A stretch of DNA of 64,000 nt from Nitrospirota bacterium (lineage in GTDB: Bacteria > Nitrospirota > Thermodesulfovibrionia > Thermodesulfovibrionales > Dissulfurispiraceae): positions 1 through 64,000 of the forward strand of contig JAMCVZ010000006.1 in assembly GCA_023476565.1 (NCBI GenBank). The letters are read 5' to 3'. How positions within the stretch are numbered: the stretch's first letter is position 1; each line of letters begins with the position of its first letter. Both the position numbers and the translations under genes were made by a program. Shown here piece after piece: positions 44,202-54,402 of this stretch. The notes under the pieces are model-generated. The model was not told the origin of the DNA, ran no database searches, and worked only from the letters and a program-made list of their open reading frames with translations.

Positions 44202-44957
44202 CTAATATGCTATTTTATAGAATAATAATCCCAGGTACTCATGCAGGGCAACAGTCGTGCCTTCGAGCGCTGAGATTCCGGGCTGGTAATCCTCCCAGCC
44301 GTATTTCCTTTTTCCCCAGGTTTTAAACACAGCGGGAACCGGCATGACCTTTAACCCTGCTTTATTAAAGCTCTCTACCGCACGCCTCATATGGGATGCG
44401 GATGTCACCAGGAGCGGCCTCTTGTATCCGCGCTCCCTGCAAATTTCGTCCGTGTATTTCGCATTTTCAAAAGTGTCCCTGCTCTTGCTTTCAAGGATAA
44501 TCTTATGGGCAGGGACCCCCAGATCCATAAGGAATCGCTTCACGATCGGGGCCTCTGCTTTTCTGCCTTCATAAACGCTCCCACCGGATATGATAACAGG
44601 AAGATCCAGTTTTCTCTGGAGTCTCACCGCGGTAATAATCCTCCCGAGCATCTCCTCTTGAGGGGCCCCCGTGCCTGACAGGTCAGGGACATCGTCGTGC
44701 ACTCCTCCTCCTAAAAGCACTATCACATCTCCCTGCGGGTTTCTAGGTATTTTAAAGCTGTATTCGAGCCCCCCGAGCAGGGTATCGGACACAGGGGGCA
44801 GCGAGAGAGACCACAGCAGCCCGCAGATTATCAGATTGACAACTCCGGCAGTCCAGCGTTTTTTCACCAGGAACCAGATGCCCGTGAGCAGCAATAAAAG
44901 TATGAATATTCCCGGAGGTAAAAGGAAAGGACTTACGGCCTTTTTCAGGATAAACAT
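44202..44957 (-). CDS. YdcF-like DUF218 membrane protein
   Basis: The 251-residue product has two N-terminal membrane helices (about 12-55) and a DUF218 domain: [65 protein letters not shown]. Members such as SanA, ElyC and YdcF act in envelope integrity or nucleotide/sugar binding, and the reaction is unknown. It starts 4 bp after the nrdJ stop, so it is co-transcribed with it. Confidence 0.85.
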   Translation of the reverse strand: MFILKKAVSPFLLPPGIFILLLLLTGIWFLVKKRWTAGVVNLIICGLLWSLSLPPVSDTLLGGLEYSFKIPRNPQGDVIVLLGGGVHDDVPDLSGTGAPQEEMLGRIITAVRLQRKLDLPVIISGGSVYEGRKAEAPIVKRFLMDLGVPAHKIILESKSRDTFENAKYTDEICRERGYKRPLLVTSASHMRRAVESFNKAGLKVMPVPAVFKTWGKRKYGWEDYQPGISALEGTTVALHEYLGLLFYKIAY

Positions 44958-44960
44958 GGA

Positions 44961-46673
44961 TTAATCGGCATCGGCAATCTTGACCAGGGTTCCTCTTTTG
45001 GCTCCGTAGCGAAAAACGGTAATGCCTTTTGCGCCTTTTTCGTACGCCAGTAGATACGCCCTTGCCACATCCTCCTTCTTTGCGCTTTTGGGGAGATTTA
45101 TTGTCTTTGAAACGGCATTATCAGTATACTCCTGGAAAGCGACCTGCATCTCTATATGGTCCTCACAGGGTATCTCCAACGCCGTTTTAAAGAGGTTCCT
45201 CACATCAGCCGGGACCTCTTTAATTCCCTTGAGGTTCCCGGTTTTAAAGACTTTCTTCATCACCTCATCCGAATAAAAGCCCCGGTCTTGCGCGATCCCG
45301 ACAAAGTACTTATTGACTTCATACAGTTCTGTATCAAGAACGAGCCTTTTATAGGCAACGGCGAAAAGGGGCTCAATGCCGCTTGAGCAATCCGCAATAG
45401 TCGAAATAGTGCCGGTAGGCGCAACGGTCGTTGTCGTTGCATTTCTGACCCGCGGCATGCCCGGAGCATCGTATACGGAGCCTTTGAAATTGGGGAAGAC
45501 ACCGCGTTTGCCCGCGAGCTCCACTGAAGCCTCCCGTGCGCTGTCCCTTATGAATTTCATCATCTTCCGTGCCATTTCAAAAGCCCCCGTGCTGTTATAG
45601 GGGATGCCCAAGAGTATAAGCATGTCGGCCCATCCCATGACACCCAGCCCTATCTTCCTGTTCCCCTTATGCATGCGCTCGATCTCCGGCAACGGATAGA
45701 TATTCACATCTATGGAATCGTCAAGGAATCGTGCTGCCGCCTGAGCGTCATTGCGAAGGGCCTCGTATTCTATAACAGCTTTTCCCGTATCATCTTGTTT
45801 AACATATTTTGACAGGTTAAGGGAACCGAGCACACATGCCTCATACGGCAGGAGCGGCTGCTCACCGCACGGGTTTGTGCTCTCAAACCGGCCCATGTCG
45901 GGGGTGGGATTTGCCCTGTTGATCCTGTCTATAAAAATCAGACCGGGGTCCCCCGTTTCCCAGGCGCTTTCCACAATTTCGTCAAATACCGCCTCAGCCC
46001 TGAGCCTGCCGGCGACACCGCCTGATCTCGGATTGATAAGGTTGTATTCCTCACCTTTCCTCAGCGCCTCCATAAACGCGTCGGTAATCGAAACGGAGAT
46101 GTTGAAATTGGCAAGCTCCCCGCTGTCCCTTTTAATCTTTATGAATTCCAGTATATCGGGATGGTCCACTCTCAACATTCCCATATTCGCGCCGCGCCTG
46201 GCCCCACCCTGCTTTATAACCTCGGTCGAAGTGTTATATATCCTTATAAAAGAAACAGGCCCGCTTGCGACGCCGCCCGTTGACCTTACGATATCATTCC
46301 TCGGTCTGAGATGCGAGAAAGAAAAGCCGGTGCCGCCGCCGCTCTGGAGTATCAGTGCAGCATTCTTCAAAGTATCGAAGATGCTCTCCATTGAATCATC
46401 GACCGGCAGGACAAAACAGGCGGCAAGCTGTCCAAGCGCCTTTCCAGCATTCATAAGGGTGGGAGAATTCGGCAGGAATCTCAATGAAACCATCAGATCA
46501 TAGAATTTCTCTTCCCAGTACAGGGCGTCATCATTGTAAAGCCTTTCAGCAGCGCCGACACTGCGTGCAACGCGTCTGAACATCTCTTCGGGGGTTTCTC
46601 TGACAGCGCCTTTTTCATCCCTGAGCAGATAGCGCGCTTTCAAGACCTTCAATGCATTTTCAGCCAATTCCAT
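44961..46673 (-). CDS. nrdJ: Adenosylcobalamin-dependent (class II) ribonucleotide reductase lacking the C-terminal CxxC tail
   Basis: The 570-residue reductase has LPNSPTLMNAGKALGQLAACFVLPVDDS with a first conserved Cys, GGGTGFSFSHLRP, substrate-binding NPCGEQPLLPYEAC (Asn-Cys-Glu triad) and TTTTVAPTGTISTIA. It makes dNTP precursors using a coenzyme B12 radical. The end (YGAKRGTLVKIADAD) lacks the CxxC tail that most class II enzymes use for re-reduction, so a separate carrier may be needed. Only 24 bp separate its start from the divergent HD gene. Confidence 0.93.
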   Translation of the reverse strand: MELAENALKVLKARYLLRDEKGAVRETPEEMFRRVARSVGAAERLYNDDALYWEEKFYDLMVSLRFLPNSPTLMNAGKALGQLAACFVLPVDDSMESIFDTLKNAALILQSGGGTGFSFSHLRPRNDIVRSTGGVASGPVSFIRIYNTSTEVIKQGGARRGANMGMLRVDHPDILEFIKIKRDSGELANFNISVSITDAFMEALRKGEEYNLINPRSGGVAGRLRAEAVFDEIVESAWETGDPGLIFIDRINRANPTPDMGRFESTNPCGEQPLLPYEACVLGSLNLSKYVKQDDTGKAVIEYEALRNDAQAAARFLDDSIDVNIYPLPEIERMHKGNRKIGLGVMGWADMLILLGIPYNSTGAFEMARKMMKFIRDSAREASVELAGKRGVFPNFKGSVYDAPGMPRVRNATTTTVAPTGTISTIADCSSGIEPLFAVAYKRLVLDTELYEVNKYFVGIAQDRGFYSDEVMKKVFKTGNLKGIKEVPADVRNLFKTALEIPCEDHIEMQVAFQEYTDNAVSKTINLPKSAKKEDVARAYLLAYEKGAKGITVFRYGAKRGTLVKIADAD

Positions 46674-46697
46674 AAGGGAATTATAATATAATATCTT

Positions 46698-47249
46698 ATG
46701 GATGTCATTAAACTGCTTGAAAAGTATTATGAACCTGACTCAAAGGCATATTATTTCCTTATCCACCACAGCAAACGTGTCGCGCGGAAGGCCCTGGAAA
46801 TCGCCGGAAGGATCAGGGAGCTGAATCCGGACCTCACCTTCATAGAGGAGGCCGCCATGCTCCATGATATCGGGATATTCCTGACCCATGCCCCGAAGAT
46901 CGGCTGTTACGGTTTTCATCCGTATATCGCCCACGGATATCTCGGCAGGGATATCCTTGAAAAAGAGGGGCTGCCCGGCCATGCCCTGGTGTGCGAAAGG
47001 CATGTCGGCGCCGGGCTGACAATCGCGGATATTGAAAACAACGGATTCCCCCTGCCGAAAAGGGATATGCAGCCGCAGACGCTCGAGGAAAAAATCATAT
47101 GCTTTGCGGACAAGTTTTATACAAAAAGAAAAGACGGCCTCACTTATGCAAAACCCGTCTCTGAAATCAGGGAGGCCCTTTCGGGATTCGGTGAAGATAA
47201 AGTAAAGCGCTTTGACGAATGGCTTGATTTTTTCAAAGAACCTGTATAA
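46698..47249 (+). CDS. HD-domain protein (predicted phosphohydrolase)
   Basis: The 183-residue product has the HD metal-binding pattern: HHSKRVARKALEIA (first His), AMLHDIGIFL (His-Asp), PYIAHGYLGRDIL and CERHVGAGLT, and later FADKFYTKR (the fifth-ligand Asp). It is a small hydrolase-type HD protein; the substrate is unknown. It begins a rightward group with a cNMP-binding protein and AI-2E transporter, though each has its own spacing. Confidence 0.82.
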   Translation: MDVIKLLEKYYEPDSKAYYFLIHHSKRVARKALEIAGRIRELNPDLTFIEEAAMLHDIGIFLTHAPKIGCYGFHPYIAHGYLGRDILEKEGLPGHALVCERHVGAGLTIADIENNGFPLPKRDMQPQTLEEKIICFADKFYTKRKDGLTYAKPVSEIREALSGFGEDKVKRFDEWLDFFKEPV

Positions 47250-47318
47250 TTTAGAGCAGGCTTTGATATATGATTCATGAGAAAATACCCGGCGTCTTTT
47301 GAGCTGTGAAAGGATAAT

Positions 47319-47831
47319 ATGAATAGCTTCTGGGGCAATATATTCAAATCTCGGGAAAATGAACAGGATGATATCCTCACCATCCTGAAGAAAATACCGA
47401 TATTCAGGGATCTGAATAACCGGGACCTGAACCGTGTCGAGCGCATACTGCACCGCCGGGAGTACAGGCAGGATGAAATTATCTTCCACCAAGGAGATCC
47501 CGGTCTGGGGATGTATATAATCGAAAGTGGCCTGGTAAGCATAGTGCTCATGCCCGCCCAATTGACCATTGCGGAATTATATGAGGGGGAATTTTTCGGG
47601 GAGCTCTCGCTCCTGGACGATTCACCCCGCACTGCAACCGCTGTGGCCAAGACGCCCTGTAAAATGCTCTGCCTGTTCCAGCCCGATCTCTTCGACCTTA
47701 TCGATCTTGATTCGCGCCTGGGAGTAAAAATCCTCCTCGGGCTCTCCCGCACCATCGGTGAGCGCCTGAAAAGGACGAATGAGCATGTCCATATTTTGAA
47801 ATGTCTGAAGATCCAGCCTGAAACACCTTGA
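47319..47831 (+). CDS. Cyclic-nucleotide-binding domain protein (no HTH)
   Basis: The 170-residue product is one cNMP-binding domain (about 25-145) with YRQDEIIFHQGDPGLGMYIIESG and the phosphate-binding cassette LYEGEFFGELSLLDDSPRTATA. No helix-turn-helix follows, so it is not a Crp-type transcription factor. It may be a sensory module. It overlaps the reading frame of the AI-2E protein by 4 bp if that starts at TTG. SD AAAGGA precedes the ATG. Confidence 0.85.
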   Translation: MNSFWGNIFKSRENEQDDILTILKKIPIFRDLNNRDLNRVERILHRREYRQDEIIFHQGDPGLGMYIIESGLVSIVLMPAQLTIAELYEGEFFGELSLLDDSPRTATAVAKTPCKMLCLFQPDLFDLIDLDSRLGVKILLGLSRTIGERLKRTNEHVHILKCLKIQPETP

Positions 47832-47839
47832 CAGCGACC

Positions 47840-48871
47840 ATGGAAACCACCTTCAACCGCCGGCTTAAAATAACGGCCCTCCTCTTGGTCCTTGCCGGGG
47901 CGCTCCTGTTCTTTGTTTCCATAGGAAGCCTGGTAAAACTGGTAGTAATATCAGCTCTGCTGGCCTATATTATCGACCCGCTGGTGAGCTTTCTGGAGTC
48001 CCGCTGGATGGGCCGTACTGCGGCAACGTCCTTTATATTCCTGACCATTATTCTTGTGGCCGTCGCCTTTTCTTTTTTGCTCCTGCCCATCCTCAGCAAC
48101 CAGGTCACAACCATTCAGGAAGGGCTTCAATCAGGGAATGCCGATGTGATTATCGCCAGAATTGAAAATTTGATCAAAAGCAAATTCGCCTTCCTCGGCC
48201 TCAGGGAGCTGGACCTGATAGACAAGGTGCATACGGAAACAGTCAGCATTGTAAACTGGCTCTTCAGCCATCTGCTCGATGTCGTATCACTCATTACCGA
48301 CATGATTATAATCCCCTTTATCGTCTTCTTCCTGCTCAAGGACGGCCGTGCGTTCAAAAAGCAGTTTATCAGCATTGTTCCCAACCGTTACTTTGAATTC
48401 GCTCTCAATGTCCTGTATAAAATGGATATGCAACTGGGTAATTATCTGAGAGGGCAGTTTCTGGATGCCCTTGTGATCGGCGTCCTATCCACCCTTGCCC
48501 TCTGGATTCTGAATGTTAAATACTTCTTCCTGTTCGGCGCCTTTGCGGGCCTGGCAAACCTTGTCCCTTACCTCGGCCCGGTTGCGGGCGCCTCACTGGC
48601 TGTAATTGTCACCATTTTCGATACAGGCGATATGCTGATGGCGGCACACATTGCACTTGCCTTCACCCTGGTGAAACTCCTGGATGATGTGCTGATACAG
48701 CCCTTGATAGTGGCAAAAAGCGTTGACATGCATCCTCTGCTGGTCTTGCTCGCAGTCATAGTCGGAGGGAAATTCTTCGGTGTTCTGGGTATGCTGCTCT
48801 CGGTCCCTGCCACCGGGTTCATAAAAATAGCGGTTCAGGAAAGCATTGCCACCTTCCGCAAGTACGGGTAG
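47840..48871 (+). CDS. AI-2E family transporter
   Basis: The 343-residue membrane protein has about eight helices and the signature stretches SALLAYIIDPLVSFLESRW, RGQFLDALVIGVLSTLALW and GALFAGLANLVPYLGP-like FAGLANLVPYLGPVAGASLAV. Members export AI-2 or act as Na+/H+ antiporters or peptidoglycan-related channels, so substrate remains open. The start could also be TTG at 47828, which would overlap the preceding gene by 4 bp. Confidence 0.88.
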   Translation: METTFNRRLKITALLLVLAGALLFFVSIGSLVKLVVISALLAYIIDPLVSFLESRWMGRTAATSFIFLTIILVAVAFSFLLLPILSNQVTTIQEGLQSGNADVIIARIENLIKSKFAFLGLRELDLIDKVHTETVSIVNWLFSHLLDVVSLITDMIIIPFIVFFLLKDGRAFKKQFISIVPNRYFEFALNVLYKMDMQLGNYLRGQFLDALVIGVLSTLALWILNVKYFFLFGAFAGLANLVPYLGPVAGASLAVIVTIFDTGDMLMAAHIALAFTLVKLLDDVLIQPLIVAKSVDMHPLLVLLAVIVGGKFFGVLGMLLSVPATGFIKIAVQESIATFRKYG

Positions 48872-48947
48872 ATAGTAGGGCATCTCCCGCGTTCTTCATA
48901 ATAATCAACGGCTCGTTGATATAGATTATGTGTGTTCTTTTTTCCAA

Positions 48948-49018
48948 ATGACGTAATGACGTAATGACACTAAATGTAAAATGACATATTGACGAATAGG
49001 TTAAAGACCTGTTATGCT
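48948..49018 (+). promoter_or_regulatory. Promoter with ATGAC direct repeats for the AbrB/RelE pair
   Basis: TTGACG (48989-48994), an 18-bp spacer and TATGCT (49013-49018) form a good promoter. Upstream, ATGAC recurs at 48948, 48956, 48964 and 48981, with 8-bp spacing for the first three. This is a plausible binding array for the AbrB-type antitoxin. Confidence 0.6.
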
Positions 49019-49036
49019 AAAAATAAAGGAGCAGAC

Positions 49037-49300
49037 ATGTTGGTTGCAATTGATAAACGGGGAAGCGTCAACCTTCCCTCAACAATCAGAAAGGAAATGG
49101 GTCTCGATACGGGAACGCATTTGAATCTTGAGGTCCTTGAGGGTGGTGCTATTGTATTAACGCCTGTCGCTATTTATCCCGCTGTGAACCTGAATGAAAA
49201 AGGTCTCAAGAAACTCGATGAAGCACGCAAGAGCGGTACAGTGAAGATGCCGGCGCAGTTGGCGAAACAGATAAAAAATGCCCGAACTGACGCCGACTAA
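49037..49300 (+). CDS. AbrB/MazE-type antitoxin
   Basis: The 87-residue product has a swapped-hairpin AbrB N-terminus (MLVAIDKRGSVNLPSTIRKEMGLDTGTHLNLEVLEGGAIVLTPV) followed by a charged tail (EKGLKKLDEARKSGTVKMPAQLAKQIK). It should bind DNA and its cognate toxin. The start at 49037 follows AAAGGAG. The first 16 codons of the longer frame lie in the promoter and are rejected. It overlaps the toxin gene by 23 bp. Confidence 0.82.
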   Translation: MLVAIDKRGSVNLPSTIRKEMGLDTGTHLNLEVLEGGAIVLTPVAIYPAVNLNEKGLKKLDEARKSGTVKMPAQLAKQIKNARTDAD

Positions 49301-49580
49301 GCTTTTTCTCAAAGACATTGATGCTTTTGCATCAAACCAGGCCCTCAAAAAAAAGATAGTCAAAGCTTTGGCCTTTCTTCAGGAAAACCCGTTTCACCCC
49401 GGGCTGCACATCGAGAGGATCATCAACGATCCAACCGCCTGGTCAGTTCGGGTAGATAAACGATATCGGATATCCCTTGATCCCAAGGCTTATAATGATC
49501 CCGGTGCGCCGGATTGGGATAAAGGTATTATCCTACTTCGGATACTTGATCATGACGACCTATACAAGAAACCCCGATAG
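49278..49580 (+). CDS. RelE/ParE-type toxin
   Basis: The 100-residue product has a RelE-like pattern: helix LFLKDIDAFASNQALKKKIVKALAFL, then HPGLHIERIINDPTAWSVRVDKRYRISLD and the strand IILLRILDHDDLYKK. Basic residues (Arg in VRVDKRYRI, His near the end) could cleave ribosome-bound mRNA. It overlaps the antitoxin by 23 bp. The 272 bp after it (49581-49852) contain no recognised feature. Confidence 0.8.
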   Translation: MPELTPTKLFLKDIDAFASNQALKKKIVKALAFLQENPFHPGLHIERIINDPTAWSVRVDKRYRISLDPKAYNDPGAPDWDKGIILLRILDHDDLYKKPR

Positions 49581-49852
49581 CCCATGCCGGATTCTATACT
49601 TTATGCTTAACACTTCAACAAAGTAAAACGAACTTCCCCGCCGGGCTGGGAACATATTAACCTGACTGGAGATTATGCCTGGAAGTAAAACAAAAAGGTT
49701 GAACAAGGCAAATTCAGACAGTTACGATCCATTGACAAGTCTTAACATACGATTTTTTCCGTTTCGTGAGGTAACCCCCATATGCCTGCATCCTGAATTG
49801 TATAAACGTTTTCCTTTCAGATAAAATATGTCCACGCACCTAATCGTTTATT

Positions 49853-50977
49853 ATGAAAAAAATACATAAATTCCTTACCCCCCTTGTCATCTCTTTCATT
49901 CTGTCAGTCATACTGCATGTGATCTTTATCTTCGGCATTTCAGACATCAACGGTTTTGATTTTCCGGATTCCTTCCAGGATACGGTTTTTCTTGCGCATC
50001 TCGTATCTGAAGAACCCCGTGCGCTATCACTGCCGAAACCGGCAAAAAAATCACCTCCTACCGGTCTACTTAGGACAAATGCCGGAGAAAATCATAAGGC
50101 AAAGGAAGAGAACAATACCCCTGTAGAAGATGAACCGGCCGTTCACCAGGAAGAAAACAAGCCTGTGGACAGTAATGAGACAGCTACAGATGCTCGTGAT
50201 AAAGCAGTTGTTCCGGACACTCCCGGGACAGCCGGTGCAAATAACAGCCCTCCATCTGAACCCGACGCGCCTGCGGCAGACCGGGAAAAAACAGAGCCCC
50301 CCTCTTCACTCCTCAAGTCTTCCCGTGAAAAGCTTCGTTACGATATCTACTGGCTCAACATATTTGTAGGCAGGGCCGTAATAGAGGCTACCAATGATAA
50401 AGGCACCATTACCATAACTTCCCAGGTACATTCCACTCCCTTTATTTCTACCTTTTACAAAGTAGAGGATTATGCGGAAAGCACGGTTGTAAACGGCATA
50501 CCGGCCAGCTTCAAGATCAGGCAGAAAGAGGGCAAGTACAGGAGCGATAAGGAAACCATATTCGATAGCGTGAACAAGAGGGTCACGTTTTCAAATCATC
50601 TAAAAGGAACCAAAGATGAGCATTCCGTCAACCAGTCCGTTCTGTGGGACGTCATATCAGGCTTTTATCACCTGAGAACCCTGTCCTTCGATATCGGCAA
50701 AACCGTTTATATCGACATTTTTGACAGCAATAAGTTTTTGAAGGCGGAAGTAAGCATCCTGGGAAAAGAGAAGGTGACGCTCTTCGACAAGTCGGAGGTT
50801 GATACAGTGCTGGTAAAACCACTGCTCAAATCCGAAGGTCTGTTCCAGAACAAAGGTGAAATACTCATCTGGCTTACCGATGACGAAAGCAAAATACCGG
50901 TCAGGATAGAGACCAAGGTCCCCATAGGAACGGTTGTGGCGGAGCTGAAGTCGCTTGAACTTGAAACGGAAAAGTAA
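49853..50977 (+). CDS. DUF3108 periplasmic protein with TonB-like anchor
   Basis: The 374 residues comprise an N-terminal membrane helix (about 10-32), a long Pro/Glu/Asn/Asp-rich linker (about 60-160), and a beta-rich DUF3108 domain starting LRYDIYWLNIFVGRAVIEA and ending VRIETKVPIGTVVAELKSLEL. DUF3108 proteins are envelope-located with no known reaction; the anchor-plus-linker layout resembles TonB. It stands alone between the AbrB pair and uvrA. Confidence 0.78.
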   Translation: MKKIHKFLTPLVISFILSVILHVIFIFGISDINGFDFPDSFQDTVFLAHLVSEEPRALSLPKPAKKSPPTGLLRTNAGENHKAKEENNTPVEDEPAVHQEENKPVDSNETATDARDKAVVPDTPGTAGANNSPPSEPDAPAADREKTEPPSSLLKSSREKLRYDIYWLNIFVGRAVIEATNDKGTITITSQVHSTPFISTFYKVEDYAESTVVNGIPASFKIRQKEGKYRSDKETIFDSVNKRVTFSNHLKGTKDEHSVNQSVLWDVISGFYHLRTLSFDIGKTVYIDIFDSNKFLKAEVSILGKEKVTLFDKSEVDTVLVKPLLKSEGLFQNKGEILIWLTDDESKIPVRIETKVPIGTVVAELKSLELETEK

Positions 50978-51058
50978 AAGTAAAGGATGAAATAATGCCC
51001 CCGTTTCGGTTAGAATATCATTTATTGCTGAATCTTATATTTTTAAATCCATGTAACT

Positions 51059-53590
51059 ATGCAAGAGTTTATAGTAATAAAGGGCGCCAGAGAGCACAAT
51101 CTCAAGAATATCGACGTAACTATCCCGCGAGACAAGATTACCGTCATTACAGGGCCTTCCGGTTCAGGCAAGTCGTCCCTTGCCATGGACACCATCTATG
51201 CGGAAGGGCAAAGGAGATACGTCGAAAGCCTTTCCGCGTATGCACGCCAATTCCTCGAACAAATGCAGAAGCCGGACCTCGATTACATCGACGGCCTGTC
51301 ACCGGCCATAGCCATTGATCAGAAAACGGTAACCAAGAGCCCGCGGTCGACAGTAGGGACCATCACCGAAATCTATGATTATATGAGGGTGCTCTATACA
51401 AGGATAGGCATCCCCTATTGCTATCAATGCGGTTCCATCATTTCAACACAGGATATCACCAATATCATAAGGGCCGTCTCATCCCTTCCTATAGGAACAA
51501 GGGTCCAGGTGCTCGCGCCGACTATCAGGGGAAGAAAAGGCGAATACAAGAAGGAACTCCATCAGATGAGGATGGATGGCTTCGTAAGGGCAAGGATCGA
51601 CGGGAAAATGGTGGAATTGACCCAGGATATCACCCTGAAGAAACAGCAGAAACATACCATAGAGATAGTGATCGACAGGTTTATCATAAAACACGGCATC
51701 GAGAGGCAGGTAAAACAGGCCATCGACACCACGCTTAAATATGCCGATACCGTGGTAATAAACCTGGTTGATGAGAACAGGGATATTCCCTTCAGCAGGA
51801 CCCTCGCCTGCCCGAATTGCGGAATCAGCTACGCGGAGATAGAACCAAGGTTGTTCTCTTTCAACAGCAAATACGGCGCCTGTCCGAAATGCAACGGAAT
51901 GGGGTTCGAGGGGATAGACGAGGAATCCAACAACGGTGCATCCATGGAAGCGGAAGGCTTCTACATAAAGGAGCTTACCCATCTTTCACCCTGTAAGGCT
52001 TGCGACGGGATGAGATTGAAGAAAGAGGCCCTGAGCGTCAAGATCAATGATATCAATATCGGCGAATTCTCCAGGATGTCGGTTGAGGGCGCCGAAAACT
52101 TTATCAACGGTCTCGTGCTTTCAGAACGGGAGGGCATAATAGCAAGCAGGGTGCTTAAAGAAGTAAAGGACAGGATCTCGTTCCTCAAAAAGGTCGGGCT
52201 CGGCTATCTGACCCTTGACCGGCCCTCACTCACCCTTTCCGGCGGTGAGGCCCAGAGGATCAGGCTGGCGACCCAGCTCGGCTCGTCCTTTACCGGGGTC
52301 CTCTACATTTTAGATGAGCCGAGCATAGGATTGCATCCGCGCGACTGCTCCAAGCTCCTCGACAACCTTGCCGCCATAAGGGACGCCGGCAATACGGTGG
52401 TTATCGTAGAGCATGACGAGGAGACCATAAGATGGGCCGATTATATTATCGATATAGGCCCCGGTGCGGGCAAAAACGGGGGGTGGGTCATGGCTGCCGG
52501 AACTCCCGAGGAAATACAAGCGAACAGCTCATCAATAACCGGTAAATTCCTGAACGGTGATCTTACCGTCCCTTCGCTCAAGAACAGGAGGAAACCGAAG
52601 GACTTTCTCGATATCACAGGGGCATCTGAATTTAACCTGAAGAACATCGATGTTTCCCTTCCCCTCGGCGTATTTGTGTGCATAACAGGCGTTTCGGGTT
52701 CGGGGAAAAGCACTTTAGTGTATGAGATCCTGTACAAGGCGCTGGCAAAGCGCCTCAACAACAGCGCTGTCATACCCGGGAAATTCAAACAGATAGCCAA
52801 CCTCGAAAAGATCGACAAGGCGATATGCGTGGACCAATCGCCCCTTGGAAGAACGCCGCGTTCGAATCCGGCAACGTATACAGGGGTCTTCAGTTTCATA
52901 AGAGACCTCTTTTCGCAGCTTTCCGAGTCTCGCGTAAGGGGATATATGGCCTCGAGATTCAGCTTTAACCTGTCGGGGGGCAGATGCGAGGCCTGCCAGG
53001 GAGACGGGCTCAGAAAAATAGAAATGCACTTTCTTCCTGATGTGTATGTCACCTGCGATGTATGCAAAGGCAAACGCTACAACAAGGAAACCCTCGATGT
53101 TTATTACAAAAGCAAAAATATCGCCGATGTGCTCGAGATGACCATATCCGAGGCCCTTGATTTCTTCAGCGCCATCCCCCCCCTGAAGCAACGCCTCGAC
53201 GTCCTCGAAGACATAGGGATGGGCTATTTAAAGCTCGGGCAGCCTGCAACCACATTATCCGGGGGCGAATCCCAGAGATTGCGGCTTGCAAAGGAGTTGG
53301 GCAAAAAAGCCACGGGCAATACCATATACATCCTGGACGAACCGACGACAGGGCTTCACTTTGTCGATATACAGAAACTCCTGAACGTCATAAACAGGCT
53401 GGTTGATCTGGGGAACAGCGTTGTGGTGATCGAGCATGATATTGATGTGATCAGGTCGGCAGACTACATTATCGACCTCGGTCCCGAGGGAGGGGATGAG
53501 GGAGGAAGGATTGTCGCCACAGGGACCCCTGAAGAAGTGGCAAAAAACAAGAAATCATACACCGGGGAATTCCTGGCCAGGAAGCTCTAG
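51059..53590 (+). CDS. uvrA: Excinuclease ABC subunit A, short form
   Basis: The 843-residue UvrA has two ABC modules: Walker A GPSGSGKS at 32-39 and GVSGSGKS in the second half, signatures [17 protein letters not shown] and [17 protein letters not shown], and Walker [12 protein letters not shown] and [11 protein letters not shown]. It retains the UvrB-binding segment ([10 protein letters not shown]). It is about 100 residues shorter than most UvrA. The missing part falls between [11 protein letters not shown] and [11 protein letters not shown]. It detects DNA damage for nucleotide excision repair. Confidence 0.93.
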   Translation: MQEFIVIKGAREHNLKNIDVTIPRDKITVITGPSGSGKSSLAMDTIYAEGQRRYVESLSAYARQFLEQMQKPDLDYIDGLSPAIAIDQKTVTKSPRSTVGTITEIYDYMRVLYTRIGIPYCYQCGSIISTQDITNIIRAVSSLPIGTRVQVLAPTIRGRKGEYKKELHQMRMDGFVRARIDGKMVELTQDITLKKQQKHTIEIVIDRFIIKHGIERQVKQAIDTTLKYADTVVINLVDENRDIPFSRTLACPNCGISYAEIEPRLFSFNSKYGACPKCNGMGFEGIDEESNNGASMEAEGFYIKELTHLSPCKACDGMRLKKEALSVKINDINIGEFSRMSVEGAENFINGLVLSEREGIIASRVLKEVKDRISFLKKVGLGYLTLDRPSLTLSGGEAQRIRLATQLGSSFTGVLYILDEPSIGLHPRDCSKLLDNLAAIRDAGNTVVIVEHDEETIRWADYIIDIGPGAGKNGGWVMAAGTPEEIQANSSSITGKFLNGDLTVPSLKNRRKPKDFLDITGASEFNLKNIDVSLPLGVFVCITGVSGSGKSTLVYEILYKALAKRLNNSAVIPGKFKQIANLEKIDKAICVDQSPLGRTPRSNPATYTGVFSFIRDLFSQLSESRVRGYMASRFSFNLSGGRCEACQGDGLRKIEMHFLPDVYVTCDVCKGKRYNKETLDVYYKSKNIADVLEMTISEALDFFSAIPPLKQRLDVLEDIGMGYLKLGQPATTLSGGESQRLRLAKELGKKATGNTIYILDEPTTGLHFVDIQKLLNVINRLVDLGNSVVVIEHDIDVIRSADYIIDLGPEGGDEGGRIVATGTPEEVAKNKKSYTGEFLARKL

Positions 53591-53613
53591 TGAAAAAAAT
53601 CGTCCCTGACGAT

Positions 53614-53645
53614 AAAAAAACCTTCCCCTCAATACAAGGGGAAGG
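53614..53645 (-). terminator. Rho-independent terminator between uvrA and the leftward unknown gene
   Basis: CCTTCCCCT (53621-53629) pairs with AGGGGAAGG (53637-53645), 7-nt loop, followed on the minus strand by seven T's (53614-53620). It would stop leftward transcripts of the unknown gene whose stop is at 53735. Confidence 0.82.
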
Positions 53646-53734
53646 CAGCTCGGGGGAGAAACTTTGGCTGTTCCTGAAACGGTGTGAGTGACCGTACTCT
53701 TTCTGGGCCATAGAGGGCCGTCTCATCTTCCTGT

Positions 53735-54106
53735 TTATCCGTAGGTACTTTCCGCAGAATTCTTGCAAACCGGCACACGCAGGGAATTGATGCCTTCCCC
53801 TTTTAAAACCAGATAAAGACCCAGGTGACCCTCATGAGTGTAGTCGAACAGTAAGATTTCCCGTGTTAGTGCTGAGACTGTATATGCCAGATCTTCGAGT
53901 TTCTCCCTGACCTGTTCATACGTATTCTCTTCCACATCATAAAGCTCGAGGATATCAATAATATCGTCCGGTTCCCCGGTGTTGTAACATTCCAGCAAGA
54001 CCCGGTCATCATACCGCCATGTCTTATCCTTTATTCTGTTCTTTGCATTGTTTATCTGGTATCTCAGTCTTTCCAGACAAAGCCCGTATATCTTTACTCC
54101 TTCCAT
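53735..54106 (-). CDS. Hypothetical protein
   Basis: I do not recognise this 123-residue protein. It begins MEGVKIYGLCLERLRYQIN, has a charged helical middle (YDVEENTYEQVREKLEDLAYTVSALT) and ends FDYTHEGHLGLYLVLKGEGI. There is no signal peptide or membrane segment. The longer frame to 54190 begins in a less gene-like stretch, so the start is uncertain. A terminator follows. The 297-bp gap to apbE (54107-54402) is AT-rich around 54220-54260 and shows no gene. Confidence 0.55.
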   Translation of the reverse strand: MEGVKIYGLCLERLRYQINNAKNRIKDKTWRYDDRVLLECYNTGEPDDIIDILELYDVEENTYEQVREKLEDLAYTVSALTREILLFDYTHEGHLGLYLVLKGEGINSLRVPVCKNSAESTYG

Positions 54107-54402
54107 AGCCGTCCACACTCCTGACCTAAGATTCCGCAATTTTGAATTGCCGAGACTAAAGCAAGCCATATGCCATGCCGCATGAGGCACAAAAAAACCC
54201 TTTAAGGCGTATCTTTGGGCTATTTTTTAATCATTATGATTATTTTTTATACAATTTAAACATAATACAGCCGCAAAGCAATGGTCCTCATAATTGTCTG
54301 TATTCTCTTCGGGCAGCAATTGCGTTTGCATGAGCACCTCGTACCGTGACTCCCGGGGGGATACCTGTGTTAAGATATCTGATGGAAGGCGCTCTCTTTT
54401 CG

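Noticed and set aside
46674-46697. Cobalamin riboswitch upstream of nrdJ
   Set aside because: The gap is only 24 bp, too short for a riboswitch.
47319-47831. Crp/Fnr-type transcription factor
   Set aside because: The cNMP-binding domain is present but there is no helix-turn-helix after it.
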